64,000 nt of DNA, from the NCBI GenBank assembly GCA_022072445.1, contig JAJVHV010000018.1, positions 1-64,000 of the forward strand. The letters run 5' to 3'. Position 1 is the stretch's first letter; every line of letters starts with the position of its first letter. A program made the position numbers and the translations under genes. The DNA is from Phycisphaerae bacterium (GTDB lineage: Bacteria > Planctomycetota > Phycisphaerae > UBA1845 > Fen-1342). The notes beneath the pieces were generated by a model. The model saw only the letters and a list, made by a program, of their open reading frames with translations. It searched no databases and had not been told where the DNA came from. Shown here one piece after another: positions 9,008-20,300 of the stretch.

Positions 9008-10294
9008 ATGAGAATGCTGAGTGCGTGGATTCTTGCGTCGGGATCGCCGGAGGATCACGTCCTCCCGCACAAGTATTTCCAGCTCCTGCCGTTCAATTTC
9101 AATCCGTTCGGTTGGGACAGCATCCCGATCCTGAACATCCACTTCGGCCAGAAGACTTCGGACTTTACGAATCACCTGCTGATGACGCTGGTGGCGGCGG
9201 GGCTGTGCTGGCTGATTTTTCCGTGGCTGGCGCGGCAATACGCGGGTCAGCGCGGCACGCCGCAGGCGCCGCGCGGCGCGCAGAACCTGCTGGAAGCGCT
9301 GCTGGAGTTCGTGCGCAAGGGTGTGGCCGAGCCGGTGCTGGGGCCGAAGACCGACGCATTCATGCCGTATCTGTGGACGACGTTCTTCTTCATCCTGTTC
9401 TGCAACCTGCTGGGGATGATCCCGCTCGACGCGATCTTCGGGCTGATCACGGCGGGGACGATCACACATCTGGGCGGGACCGCGACTGGGAACCTGGCGG
9501 TGACGGCGGGGCTGGCGCTGTGTGCATTCTTCACGATTCACATCAGCGGCACGCGCGAGGTGTATCGAAATCTCGTGGCGGGGACGTATGGTCATCACGG
9601 GCATGAGGAGCATCACGACGAGGCGGCCGACGGTGCTGGTCACGGCGCCGAGCCGCATGGTCACGGTCACGGGGCACATGGGGCCGCGCATGCTCACGCG
9701 CATGCCGGAATGGACGCGACGCAGGCTGCGGTGTGGGCGTTGCCGAATTACCTCTGGAATTTCGCCCCGCATGTCTTCGCGTCGCACGCCCCGCGTGAGG
9801 TGCCCGCGTCCGGACTGCGGCTTGTCATGGTGCCGTGTTACGTGGCCTTGTTGGGCGCACTGCTCTATTACGGCTTTGCCATAGGCTTGGAGTCCATCAT
9901 CGGCAACGCGGCGGGAGCCGTTGGACTTGTTGTCGGGATTGCATTTGGATTGGTCGCTGGGTTCCTCGCGAAGGGTCTCGGCCCGGGCGACCTCGCAGAT
10001 ACTGTAATGTGGGCGATTCTGCTCCTGTTGGAGCTACTCGGCGCGGTGATCAAGCCGTTCGCGCTGATGATTCGTCTGTTCGCGAACATGGTGGCCGGGC
10101 ACATCGTGCTGGCGTCGATCCTGGCATTGGCGCCGCTGATCACGGGTCTGGCCGCGTTTCTGATGGGCCTGCCGGCCGTGCTGGGCTGCGTGGCGCTGAG
10201 CTGTCTGGAGTTGTTCGTGGCGTTTCTCCAGGCGTACATCTTTACATTCCTGAGCACGCTGTTCATCGGGATGTCGGTGTCGCCGGAGCACTAG
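9008..10294 (+). CDS. atpB: F-type ATP synthase subunit a, enlarged with a His-rich loop
   Basis: Subunit a forms the proton half-channels beside the c-ring. The essential arginine is in the block KPFALMIRLFANMVAGH, and NLLGMIPLDA plus GNLAVTAGLAL match the middle helices of the family. At 428 residues it is far longer than the usual ~230-290. Two additions are visible. One is a loop at about residues 195-234 with 13 histidines (HHGHEEHH, then HGHGHGAHG and HAHAHAG). The other is an extra hydrophobic hairpin at about residues 275-325, just before the arginine helix, whose codons are less GC-rich than the flanks. ATG at 9008 or 9014 is possible. Confidence 0.93.
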   Translation: MRMLSAWILASGSPEDHVLPHKYFQLLPFNFNPFGWDSIPILNIHFGQKTSDFTNHLLMTLVAAGLCWLIFPWLARQYAGQRGTPQAPRGAQNLLEALLEFVRKGVAEPVLGPKTDAFMPYLWTTFFFILFCNLLGMIPLDAIFGLITAGTITHLGGTATGNLAVTAGLALCAFFTIHISGTREVYRNLVAGTYGHHGHEEHHDEAADGAGHGAEPHGHGHGAHGAAHAHAHAGMDATQAAVWALPNYLWNFAPHVFASHAPREVPASGLRLVMVPCYVALLGALLYYGFAIGLESIIGNAAGAVGLVVGIAFGLVAGFLAKGLGPGDLADTVMWAILLLLELLGAVIKPFALMIRLFANMVAGHIVLASILALAPLITGLAAFLMGLPAVLGCVALSCLELFVAFLQAYIFTFLSTLFIGMSVSPEH

Positions 10295-10455
10295 GAAATG
10301 GAAGGCGGCGCATCGCCGGCGCGGGTGCGCGGGCGGGAGCGGCGCTGGTGCGATACGCGGTTGGGGTAGCCGGCGCCCTGGCCATTTGAACTGCTTAACG
10401 CCGGAAGAAATGATACATCGGTCGTCGCTGAGATATCAGCGGAAGGAGTGTCGTC

Positions 10456-10749
10456 ATGTTGGAAGTTCTGGCGCAGGCGGCGCCGCTGTTCTCGAACGAG
10501 GGCGTGATGGCCCTCGGCGCGGGACTCGGGGCCGGCATCATCACGCTGGGTGCGGCCAAGGGCATCGGGCATCTGGCGGGCAGCTCGGTCGAGAGCATGG
10601 CCCGGCAGCCCGAGGTGCAGGGCCGCGTGTTCATCACCATGATCATCGCCGCGGCGCTGATCGAAGGCTTCACGTTCTTCGCGCTGGTGGTGTGCAACGG
10701 CATCGCCGGCTCGATCGCCAAGTTGGCGGCAGGCGGCGGCGGGCACTGA
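10456..10749 (+). CDS. atpE: F-type ATP synthase subunit c
   Basis: 97 residues forming the c-ring hairpin: a Gly-rich first helix (GAGLGAGIITLG), the polar loop Arg50-Gln51-Pro52, and a second helix with the ion-binding Glu70 in AAALIEGF. The Ser/Thr directly after the carboxylate and the helix-1 Gln that mark sodium-binding rings are not in the expected places, so proton coupling is more likely. A strong GGAAGGAG ribosome site precedes the start. The 161-base gap after atpB is the widest in the operon apart from the cassette, perhaps because subunit c needs independent translation. Confidence 0.95.
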   Translation: MLEVLAQAAPLFSNEGVMALGAGLGAGIITLGAAKGIGHLAGSSVESMARQPEVQGRVFITMIIAAALIEGFTFFALVVCNGIAGSIAKLAAGGGGH

Positions 10750-10829
10750 TCGAGTTTGTGACGGCGTCGCGGCCGGGTGAGGCCGCGGCGCCGGTTTTCT
10801 TCGCGAGCGATTCGAGAGAACGGGCGAGC

Positions 10830-11363
10830 ATGTCGCTGCGTGTACGGCTGATGAGCGTGGGTGTCGCGCTGTGTGCGGCGCGTGCGGCGCAGGCCGCGCC
10901 GCTGCTGGCGTCGGAAGGTGCGCCGGCGCCGCTGCTGAGCCTCGACCCGTTCCACGCGGTCTGGACGATCGTGCTCTTCCTGGCGCTGCTGGTCGTGCTG
11001 CGGGCCCGGGCGTGGGAGCCGATCCTCGTCGCGCTCCGCGAGCGCGAGTCGTTCATTCACGACGCGCTCGAAGGCGCGCGCGGCGAGCGGCACGAGGCCG
11101 ACGCGCTGCTGAAGCGCTACACGGCCGAGATGGACGCGGCCCGCGTGCAGGCGACGGCGCTGGTCGACGCCGCCCGACGCGACGCCGAGACCGCCCGCCG
11201 CGGCGTGCTCGACGGGGCACAGCGCGAGGCGGGCGAGGACCTGGCCGCAGCGCGGCGCGAAGTGGAAGCGGCGGCGGCGGACGCGCTCAAGCGGCTGCGC
11301 GCGCAGACCGGCGACCTGGCGGCCGAGATGTCGCGGCGCGTGCTGGGAGAGGTTCGGATATGA
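10830..11363 (+). CDS. atpF: F-type ATP synthase subunit b, first copy
   Basis: 178 residues: an N-terminal hydrophobic stretch ending in AAQAAP that resembles a cleavable signal, one membrane helix (VWTIVLFLALLVVLRARAW), then a long charged helix rich in Ala, Arg and Glu, as expected for the peripheral stalk that joins subunit a to F1. ATG at 10830 is chosen; the frame is open further upstream but overlaps atpE. The stop overlaps the start of the second b-type gene (ATGA), so the two are translated in step. Confidence 0.85.
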   Translation: MSLRVRLMSVGVALCAARAAQAAPLLASEGAPAPLLSLDPFHAVWTIVLFLALLVVLRARAWEPILVALRERESFIHDALEGARGERHEADALLKRYTAEMDAARVQATALVDAARRDAETARRGVLDGAQREAGEDLAAARREVEAAAADALKRLRAQTGDLAAEMSRRVLGEVRI

Positions 11364-11860
11364 GCGAATACGCGAGCGCGGCGCTGTGGTCCATCCTGGT
11401 GTTTGCCGGCCTGGTGCTGATCCTGCGATTCACCGCGGCCGGCAAGATCGCCGCGGCGCTGCGCGAGCGCTCCAAGGCGATTCAGGATTCGATCGACAAC
11501 GCCCGTCGCGAGCGTGCCGAGGCGGACCGGCTGCTGGCGCAGTATCGGCAGCAGATCGATCGGGCGCGCGAGGCGGCGGCGGAGATCATTGACGAAGGCC
11601 GCCGCGACGCCGAAGCCGTGCGACGGAGGATCGAGGACGAGGCCCGGCGCGACGCCGCCGAGGTGGTGGCGCGGGCGCGTCGCGAGATCGAGCTGCTGGC
11701 GGACGACGCGGTCAAACGGATTTATGACGAGGCGGCGGCGGCGGCGGTGGCCGCGGCGGCGGAACAGGTGCGGCGGTCGCTGACGCCGGACGGGCACCGG
11801 GCGTTGCTGCGGGAGAGCATCTCGCGGATGAGCGCGGCGGGCGGAGCGCGGCGGAACTGA
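11360..11860 (+). CDS. F-type ATP synthase subunit b, second copy (b'-like)
   Basis: 166 residues with one N-terminal membrane helix (LWSILVFAGLVLILRF) and a long coiled-coil tail (RRERAEADRLLAQYRQQ). It is a second b-type stalk subunit, not a repeat of the first: it lacks the signal-like N-terminus and the two diverge through the tail. Photosynthetic bacteria build the stalk from a b/b' heterodimer, and this arrangement suggests the same. Start overlaps the stop of the first b gene. I leave the symbol blank because which copy is 'b' and which is 'b-prime' is not settled by sequence alone. Confidence 0.85.
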   Translation: MSEYASAALWSILVFAGLVLILRFTAAGKIAAALRERSKAIQDSIDNARRERAEADRLLAQYRQQIDRAREAAAEIIDEGRRDAEAVRRRIEDEARRDAAEVVARARREIELLADDAVKRIYDEAAAAAVAAAAEQVRRSLTPDGHRALLRESISRMSAAGGARRN

Positions 11861-11908
11861 GGCGGCGGGCGTTAGCCGCGGATTTGGCGGCGATGAGGGT
11901 GCAGGGCG

Positions 11909-12484
11909 ATGCCGGAGTCATTGGAAGCTCGCGAGGCGGTGGCCGACATTTACGCCGGCGTGCTGCTTTCGCTGGCGCAGGCGAGCGGCACGGTCGAGGC
12001 GGTGCGGGCCGAGCTGGAGTCGCTGCGCGAGCTGGAGGCGGCGGACCGGGAGTTTGCCGCGTTCATGGCGTCGCACGCGATCGACTCCGACCGGCGTGCG
12101 CCGAGCCTGGAGAAGATGTTTCGCGGGCGTCTAAGCGACATGGTGGTGGACGCGCTGCAAGTAATGAACCGCAACGGCCGGTCGGACCTGGTCGGACCGC
12201 TGGCACGGCGCTATGTCGTGCGGATGGAGGAGGCGGCCGGGCAGGTCGAGGTGTGCGCGACGACGGCGGTGGCGCTGGACGACGGGCAGCGCGAGGAAGT
12301 CCGGCGGCTGGCGGAACAGCTTTCGGGCAAGGCGGCGGTGATGGAATTTCGCGAGGACGCGGCGCTGATCGGCGGGCTGATGCTTCAGATCGGCGACGTG
12401 CGCTATGACGATTCGGTGCGCAGCCGGATCGAGGCGTTGCGCGGGCAACTGGCGGAGCGTGGCGAGCGCGGCCTGGTTCGATGA
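11909..12484 (+). CDS. atpH: F-type ATP synthase subunit delta
   Basis: 191 residues. Position between b and alpha, length, and the C-terminal block FREDAALIGGLMLQIGDV (the family's conserved 'GGxxxxxGD' signature) identify delta, which ties the top of the alpha3beta3 ring to the b stalk. The N-terminal helical domain starts AREAVADIYAGVLLSLA. The start at 11909 fits the conserved N-terminus. Confidence 0.9.
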   Translation: MPESLEAREAVADIYAGVLLSLAQASGTVEAVRAELESLRELEAADREFAAFMASHAIDSDRRAPSLEKMFRGRLSDMVVDALQVMNRNGRSDLVGPLARRYVVRMEEAAGQVEVCATTAVALDDGQREEVRRLAEQLSGKAAVMEFREDAALIGGLMLQIGDVRYDDSVRSRIEALRGQLAERGERGLVR

Positions 12485-12547
12485 CCGAACCGGGCGGAAG
12501 CGCAGTGCGGCAGGTGGTTGGCGGATGAACACGCAGGGTATGAACCG

Positions 12548-14206
12548 ATGAAGATTGGCGCGGCTGAGATATCGAGCATCATCAAGCAGGAAATCAGTCA
12601 CTACCGCAGCGAGCTGGACGTTTCGGACGTGGGCAAGGTGCTGGAAGTGGGCGACGGCATCGCGCGGATTTACGGTCTATCGAAGGCCATGGCCAGCGAG
12701 ATGCTCGAGTTCTCGAACGGCTCGATCGGGCAGGTGTTCAACCTGGAGGAGAATTCGATCGGCGCGGTCGTGCTGGGCGACTACCTGGGCATCAAGGAAG
12801 GCGACGAGGTCCGCACGACCGGGCGGCTGCTGAGCGTTCCGGTGGGCGAGGCCATGGTGGGGCGCGTCGTCGATCCGCTCGGGCGCCCGCTGGACGGCAA
12901 GGGCGCGATCCAGACGCCGCATCGCCGGCCGCTTGAAATCATCGCGCCGGGCATCGCAGAGCGCCAGCCCGTGACCGAGCCGCTTCAGACGGGCGTCAAG
13001 GCGATCGACAGCATGATTCCGATCGGCCGCGGGCAGCGCGAGCTGATCATCGGCGACCGCAAGACGGGCAAGACCGCGATCGCGATCGACACGATCATCA
13101 ATCAGCGCGGCGGCGACGTGATCTGCGTGTACGTGGCGATCGGGCAGAAGGAATCGACGATCGCGGCGACGGTCGAGATGCTGCGCAAGTACCACGCGAT
13201 GGACTACTCGATCGTGGTGGTGGCGTCGGCGTCGGACCCCGCTCCGCTGCAGTACATCGCGCCGTACGCCGGCTGCGCGATGGCCGAGTACTTCATGTAC
13301 GAGCACGGGCGGGCGACGCTGTGCATCTATGACGACCTGAGCAAGCAGGCGGCCGCCTACCGGCAGCTTTCGCTGCTGCTGCGGCGGCCGCCGGGCCGCG
13401 AAGCGTATCCGGGCGACGTGTTCTATCTGCACAGCCGTCTGCTGGAGCGCTCCTGCAAGCTGGCCGACCGGCGGATCATCGTGAAGTCGGGCACGCCGGA
13501 GAACGCCGAGTCGGGCGTTAATGGGAAGATGTACGTCGGCAATCAGGACCAGCACGCGCTGGATCATGACTTGAAGGCGCTGGGTGCTGGGCACGAGGCG
13601 CGGAAGCTGAAGAAGTCGGGCGGATCGCTGACGGCGCTGCCGGTGATCGAGACGCTGGAAGGCGAGGTGTCGGCGTATATCCCGACGAATGTGATTTCAA
13701 TCACCGACGGACAGATCTACCTCGAGCCCGATTTGTTCTTCGCCGGCGTGCGGCCCGCGATCAACGTGGGTATTTCGGTCAGCCGCGTGGGCGGCAACGC
13801 GCAGGTCGGGGCGATGAAGAAGATCGCCGGCTCGCTGCGGCTCGACCTGGCGGCGTATCGCGCGCTGGAGGCGTTTGCGCAGCTCGGCACGGAGCTCGAC
13901 CCGGTGACGCAGCGGCAGCTCGACCGCGGCAAGCGCATGGTGGAGCTGCTCAAGCAGCCGCAGTATCAGCCGATGGACGTGATCGACCAGATTCTGTCGA
14001 TCCACGCCGGCTCGCGCGGCTTTCTGGACGATGTGCCGCTGAACCGCGTGCGCGAGTTCGAGGAGTCGCTGCTGAAGCACTATCGCGACGAGTTTCCAGA
14101 GGTGCGGGCCGCGCTGGCCAAGGAGCGGAAGCTGAGCGACGAGCTCGACGCCAAGCTCAAGGAGATTGTCGGGAATTTCAAGAAGCGCTTCTCGGAGACG
14201 AAGTGA
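12548..14206 (+). CDS. atpA: F-type ATP synthase subunit alpha
   Basis: 552 residues. The non-catalytic nucleotide site has the Walker A block GDRKTGKT at residues 169-176, and [19 protein letters not shown] is the family's conserved N-domain strand. The start at 12548 gives [14 protein letters not shown], matching the usual alpha N-terminus; a TTG at 12518 would add ten residues with no support. It forms the alpha3beta3 ring with the atpD product. Confidence 0.97.
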   Translation: MKIGAAEISSIIKQEISHYRSELDVSDVGKVLEVGDGIARIYGLSKAMASEMLEFSNGSIGQVFNLEENSIGAVVLGDYLGIKEGDEVRTTGRLLSVPVGEAMVGRVVDPLGRPLDGKGAIQTPHRRPLEIIAPGIAERQPVTEPLQTGVKAIDSMIPIGRGQRELIIGDRKTGKTAIAIDTIINQRGGDVICVYVAIGQKESTIAATVEMLRKYHAMDYSIVVVASASDPAPLQYIAPYAGCAMAEYFMYEHGRATLCIYDDLSKQAAAYRQLSLLLRRPPGREAYPGDVFYLHSRLLERSCKLADRRIIVKSGTPENAESGVNGKMYVGNQDQHALDHDLKALGAGHEARKLKKSGGSLTALPVIETLEGEVSAYIPTNVISITDGQIYLEPDLFFAGVRPAINVGISVSRVGGNAQVGAMKKIAGSLRLDLAAYRALEAFAQLGTELDPVTQRQLDRGKRMVELLKQPQYQPMDVIDQILSIHAGSRGFLDDVPLNRVREFEESLLKHYRDEFPEVRAALAKERKLSDELDAKLKEIVGNFKKRFSETK

Positions 14207-14259
14207 CGAGTCGTGGGCTTCCGGCGCCAACTTTGAACCTGCAACTTCGAACGTGAACC

Positions 14260-15207
14260 ATGGCTAAGGCACGCGCAATCGTCAAGCGGCGGAAGGCCGT
14301 CCGCAACATCCGCAAGATCACGCAGACGATGCAGCTCATCGCCACGGCGCGCTTTCAGAAGTGCCTGCAGCGCGCCACCGCGACCAAGCCCTATACCGCC
14401 AAGCTGACCGGCATGGTGCAGGCCCTGGCGGGCACCGACGCGGTACGACGGATGCTCGCGGCCCCCGCGGCCGAAGCGCCCGGGTCGGGCGACAACGGAC
14501 ATGACGCCGCACGCGACGCCGTCCGCCTGCTCCAGCCGAATCCGGGCGTGACGAGCTCGATCCTGCTGGCCGTAACGTCGAATCGCGGCCTGTGCGGCGG
14601 GTACAACGCGTCGGTGCTGCGGCTGGCGACCGAGCAGCAGCGCAGCGCGATTTCCGCGGGCGTGACGCCGCGGATCGAGATGATCGGCAAGAAGGGCGTG
14701 AACTACTTCCGGTTTCTGGGCAAGGAAGTGTCGTTCAAGCTGACCGACGTGGAGGACAAGATCGAGTACAGCCGCGTCGCGAGCCTGGCGGATCGCTACA
14801 TGGCGGCGTATCGGCGGGGCGAGATCGCGCGGGTCGAGGTGGTCTACATGCGGTTCGTGAGCGTCGGCGTGCAGCGGCCGACGGCGGTGCAGTTGCTGCC
14901 GATCGAGCCTCCGGCGGCGGAGTCGAACGCGGGGAATGTCGCGCGGCGTGCGGATTTCGAGTTTTCGCCGGCGCCCGAGGTGCTGCTGGCGCGGCTGATT
15001 CCCGAGACGGTGCGAATTCGGCTGATGCAGTACATCAACGACGCGATCGTCAGCGAGCAGGTGGCCCGCATGGTGGCGATGAAGGCGGCGACCGACGCCG
15101 CGGGCGAGACGATCAAGTACCTGACGCGGCACTACAACCGCGCTCGCCAGACGCAGATCACGATGGAGTTGCTGGACATCGTGGGCGGGGCGGAGGCGGT
15201 GAAGTAG
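14260..15207 (+). CDS. atpG: F-type ATP synthase subunit gamma
   Basis: 315 residues. The N-terminal helix (KAVRNIRKITQTMQLIATAR) and the C-terminal helix (ARQTQITMELLDIVGGAEA) form the rotating shaft; SNRGLCGGYN is the conserved middle block. It is somewhat longer than the ~290 typical, from an insertion around residues 65-90. The stop lies two bases before the left arm of the inverted-repeat cassette. Confidence 0.95.
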   Translation: MAKARAIVKRRKAVRNIRKITQTMQLIATARFQKCLQRATATKPYTAKLTGMVQALAGTDAVRRMLAAPAAEAPGSGDNGHDAARDAVRLLQPNPGVTSSILLAVTSNRGLCGGYNASVLRLATEQQRSAISAGVTPRIEMIGKKGVNYFRFLGKEVSFKLTDVEDKIEYSRVASLADRYMAAYRRGEIARVEVVYMRFVSVGVQRPTAVQLLPIEPPAAESNAGNVARRADFEFSPAPEVLLARLIPETVRIRLMQYINDAIVSEQVARMVAMKAATDAAGETIKYLTRHYNRARQTQITMELLDIVGGAEAVK

Positions 15208-15209
15208 CC

Positions 15210-17141
<1,932 letters not shown>

Positions 17142-17155
17142 CGCGGCGTTGCGCT

Positions 17156-17289
17156 CCGTAGCGTCGGCCCTCCGTGGCCACGCAGCGAATAGCGAATAGC
17201 GAATAACGAATTGTCGGCGATCACCGACCCATTCGTTACTCTTCACTCGCTATTCGAGATTGCCGTAGCGTCGGCCCTCCGTGGCCACG
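17156..17289. repeat. Hairpin element between two 27-bp direct repeats, after atpD
   Basis: The same 27 bases (starting CCGTAGCGTCGGCCCTCC) occur at 17156-17182 and 17263-17289. Between them lies an imperfect inverted repeat: 17186-17211 against 17231-17256, 21 of 26 pairs, with TCGG/CCGA closing the loop. The arms are GCGAATA-type repeats. It lies between two convergent genes and may stop transcription from both sides. It resembles an extragenic palindromic or MITE-like unit more than a simple terminator. Confidence 0.8.
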
Positions 17290-17334
17290 ACGGATAGCGT
17301 CCAGCCTCCCGCTCCAGTCGCCGCACCCGCACGG

Positions 17335-20300
17335 CTAATTCGTCCGCAAGGCGCTCAAGAGCGGCGCGCGCAGCGCCGCCGACGCCGCGGCCCAGGCCGC
17401 GCCGAGTCCGGCGGCCGCCACCAGCGCCAGCAGCCCCAGCAATGAGGCCCACGGCACGTGGCGGGCGTTGCTGATCGCGTTGGGGAGCGTCGCCAACACG
17501 GCCGCCAGAGCGCCACACGCCAGCCCGCCGACGATCATCAGCGCGCTCTCGCTCAGGACGACGCGCCGCACGTCGGCGCGGGTGTAACCGCAGGCGGCCA
17601 GCAGCGCCAGCTCGCCGCGCCGCTCCAGCACGTTGCGCAGCACGACCGCGGCGGTACCGAGCGTTCCCAGCAGCAGGCCCAGCCCGCCGAGCATCTGAAA
17701 CGTCGACAGATACGTGTTTTCGACCACCAAGTAGGAGGCGATGCGGTCGAGACTGGGTGTGACGTCGCAGCCGTACGACCCCAACGCGTTTTCGAGTTGT
17801 CCGGCGGCCGCACCGGCCGTCGCGGCGGGTGCGTCGATCAGCAGCACGCTGTAGCCGGGCTGCTGTGGAAAGCGCGTCAGGAAATTCCGCTCTGAAACCA
17901 GAAGCTCGCTCTGGAAGATGGAGCCGCTCAGCAGGCCGACGATCCGCAGGCGCACTTCGCGGCCGGCGTCGTCGCGCACCGTCACGTCGCCGCCCAGCCC
18001 GAGGTGCAGCAGCCAGACGACGGTGTTGTAGTCGCCGAATGCGGGAATCGCGCCGTCGGCGAACGTGCTGTCGAGCAGCGTCCACGGATTGGCACGCTGC
18101 CCGGGTGTCGTGGCGCGGGTCGCCGCGAATGAAAAGCCGCCGCGCGCGATCAGCGCCGGCGGGACGCCGAGGATCGCGGGCGCGGTCGGGCGAAAGAGGT
18201 TCAGGCAGCTCGCGTCGTCGCCCGGCCGGCGGCGGAGTGCATAAATGGGCGTGCTGTCGAGCGCGGCGCGATCCGGCCCGGACGGAAACAGCTCGTCGCG
18301 GCCTTCGGGCGTCGACGGGTCGTAAAGCAGCGGCACGTCCGTTTCCGCCAGCAGCGCGAAGCCGCCGGTGCCGCCATCGCGGCGCAGCGCGTCGGCGCCT
18401 GGCTGGTGGCGGCTGGCGCCGACGGCGACCACCAGGAACGTGGCGCAGGCAATCAGCGACGTGGTGAGCATGGTGCGGTCGTGGCGCCGCGCGGCGTTGC
18501 GAAATCCGAGCCGCGTCAGACCGCCGCGCCCGGATGGCAGCGTGCTGCGCTGCTGCGTGCGGCCCGCCAGCGTCAGCAGCAGGACGGCGAGCAGCGCGCC
18601 GCCGGCGGCGAAGAACAGCCCGGCGCGGGTCGCGCCATCGGTCAGCATCGAGCCCGACAGCGCCGCGATCGCCGCCGCGCCGCTGACGATCCGCCACAGC
18701 CCGCGGCGATAGGCCCGTGCGGCGAGCTGGTGGCGGTCGAGCGTGGTCTCGGGCGCGCGGCCGGCCAGCAGGTCGCTGGTGCTGCGCGCTCGCAGGGCGC
18801 GTAGCGACCAGAGCGTTGCCAGCAGCGCCACGGCCAGCGCTGCGACCGTGCCGAACGCCAAATCGGCGGCGGAGACGTGCAGCCCCAGCCGCGACGTACC
18901 GACCGCGCCGCGCCAAAGCGTGCGCAGCCCGGCGAGCATCAGCCACGCGTACCCAACGGCCGCGGGAACGCCCAGGAGCGATCCGACCGCCGCCACCGCC
19001 GCGCCCTCGGCGAGCAGCAGCCGGCGCGCGACGCGCGGCGGCGTGCCGACCGCCAGCAGCAGCCCGACCTCGCGGCTGCGCTGCTCGATCGAGAGCCGTT
19101 GCAGCAGAACAAGCAACAGAGCGGCCGAGGCGATCAGAAACATGCTGAAGCCGATGAACAGGCCGGCGAAGTCGGTCGCACCGCGCGCACCGGCGAGCGC
19201 CGACTCGCGCACTGGCCGCACGAGCAGCCCCGTGGATTCGGCCGGCAGCTCGGCGAGCAACTGTTTCTCAAAGCGCGCCACGGCGGCGGCGAGCGCCTCG
19301 CCGGCGCGGGCCGCGATCCGGATCGACGTGAGCCGGCCGAAACGCGCCGCGCCATGTTCTTCAGCGGCCCAGAACGCCTGCCCGGTCTGGAGCGAGATGA
19401 ACAGTTTGGGCGTGGTGCCGTGCGCGTCCCAGTATTCCTCGTCGTCGGAGCCGATCCGCCGATAGTCGATCGGGAAGGGCGGATCCCAGTCGGACATGCG
19501 CCGCGCGTCGTTGATGCCGGGATAGGCGGGGGTCAAGCCGCGATCCGCCGCCGCCGCGGAGAGCGGCACGACCGCGGCGACGATCAGCGCGCGCGTCTCG
19601 GTCCGCAGCCGGCCGCCGGGGTCGAGCATGTAGTACGTGATTTCGATCGCGTCGCCCGGCCGCGCGGCGAGCCGCTCGGCCGTCCAGTCGTTCAGCACCG
19701 CCTGCCCGATCGGCAGCTCGCCCGGTGCGATCGGCGGAAACGGCGGCGCGGTCTCGACCGCGGAGACGATCGAGTAAGGAACGGAGGCCGCGTCGGGCGC
19801 GGCACCAGCCCGACGAATCGTGTTGGCCAGGTAGGTCAGCACGCGCGACGTCGGCACGCCAGCCTGGCGGGCGGCCTCCAGCGCCGCACGCTCGACGGCC
19901 GCGGGCAGCACCATCTGCTCACTCTCGAGCGCGGCGTACTCGAACGTCGCACCTTCCGCCGGGGCGAGCGCATGCGGCGCGATGCGCAGCCCGTGGTCGG
20001 CCGGTGTCGCGCAGGCGTGCAGCCCGCCGCGCAACTCTTCGGCCGATGCGACGCCGCGAACCGCCAGTGTGTTCACCTGGTCCGGCCGGCGGATGCGGCG
20101 CTGGATTTCCGCAAGATCGAGAAACGCGCTGCGCGGCGGGCGCTGCGAAGGCGAAAGCTCAAAGGCTCCCGGTCCGCGGTCGGGCAGCACCGCCGTTACG
20201 CGCACACGCAGGGTCTGAATGGGCGCGTCGCGACGGCCCATGAGCGATTCGCTCGGTATGACGGCCGGCGGCGCGACGCGCAGGAGGATTTCGTCACCCG

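Noticed and set aside
10456-10749. Sodium-type ATP synthase
   Set aside because: The c-subunit has Glu70 but not the neighbouring Ser/Thr and helix-1 Gln pattern of sodium rings, so proton coupling is more likely.
17142-17334. Hidden atpC gene after atpD
   Set aside because: The stretch is filled by the hairpin element and no frame resembles epsilon.
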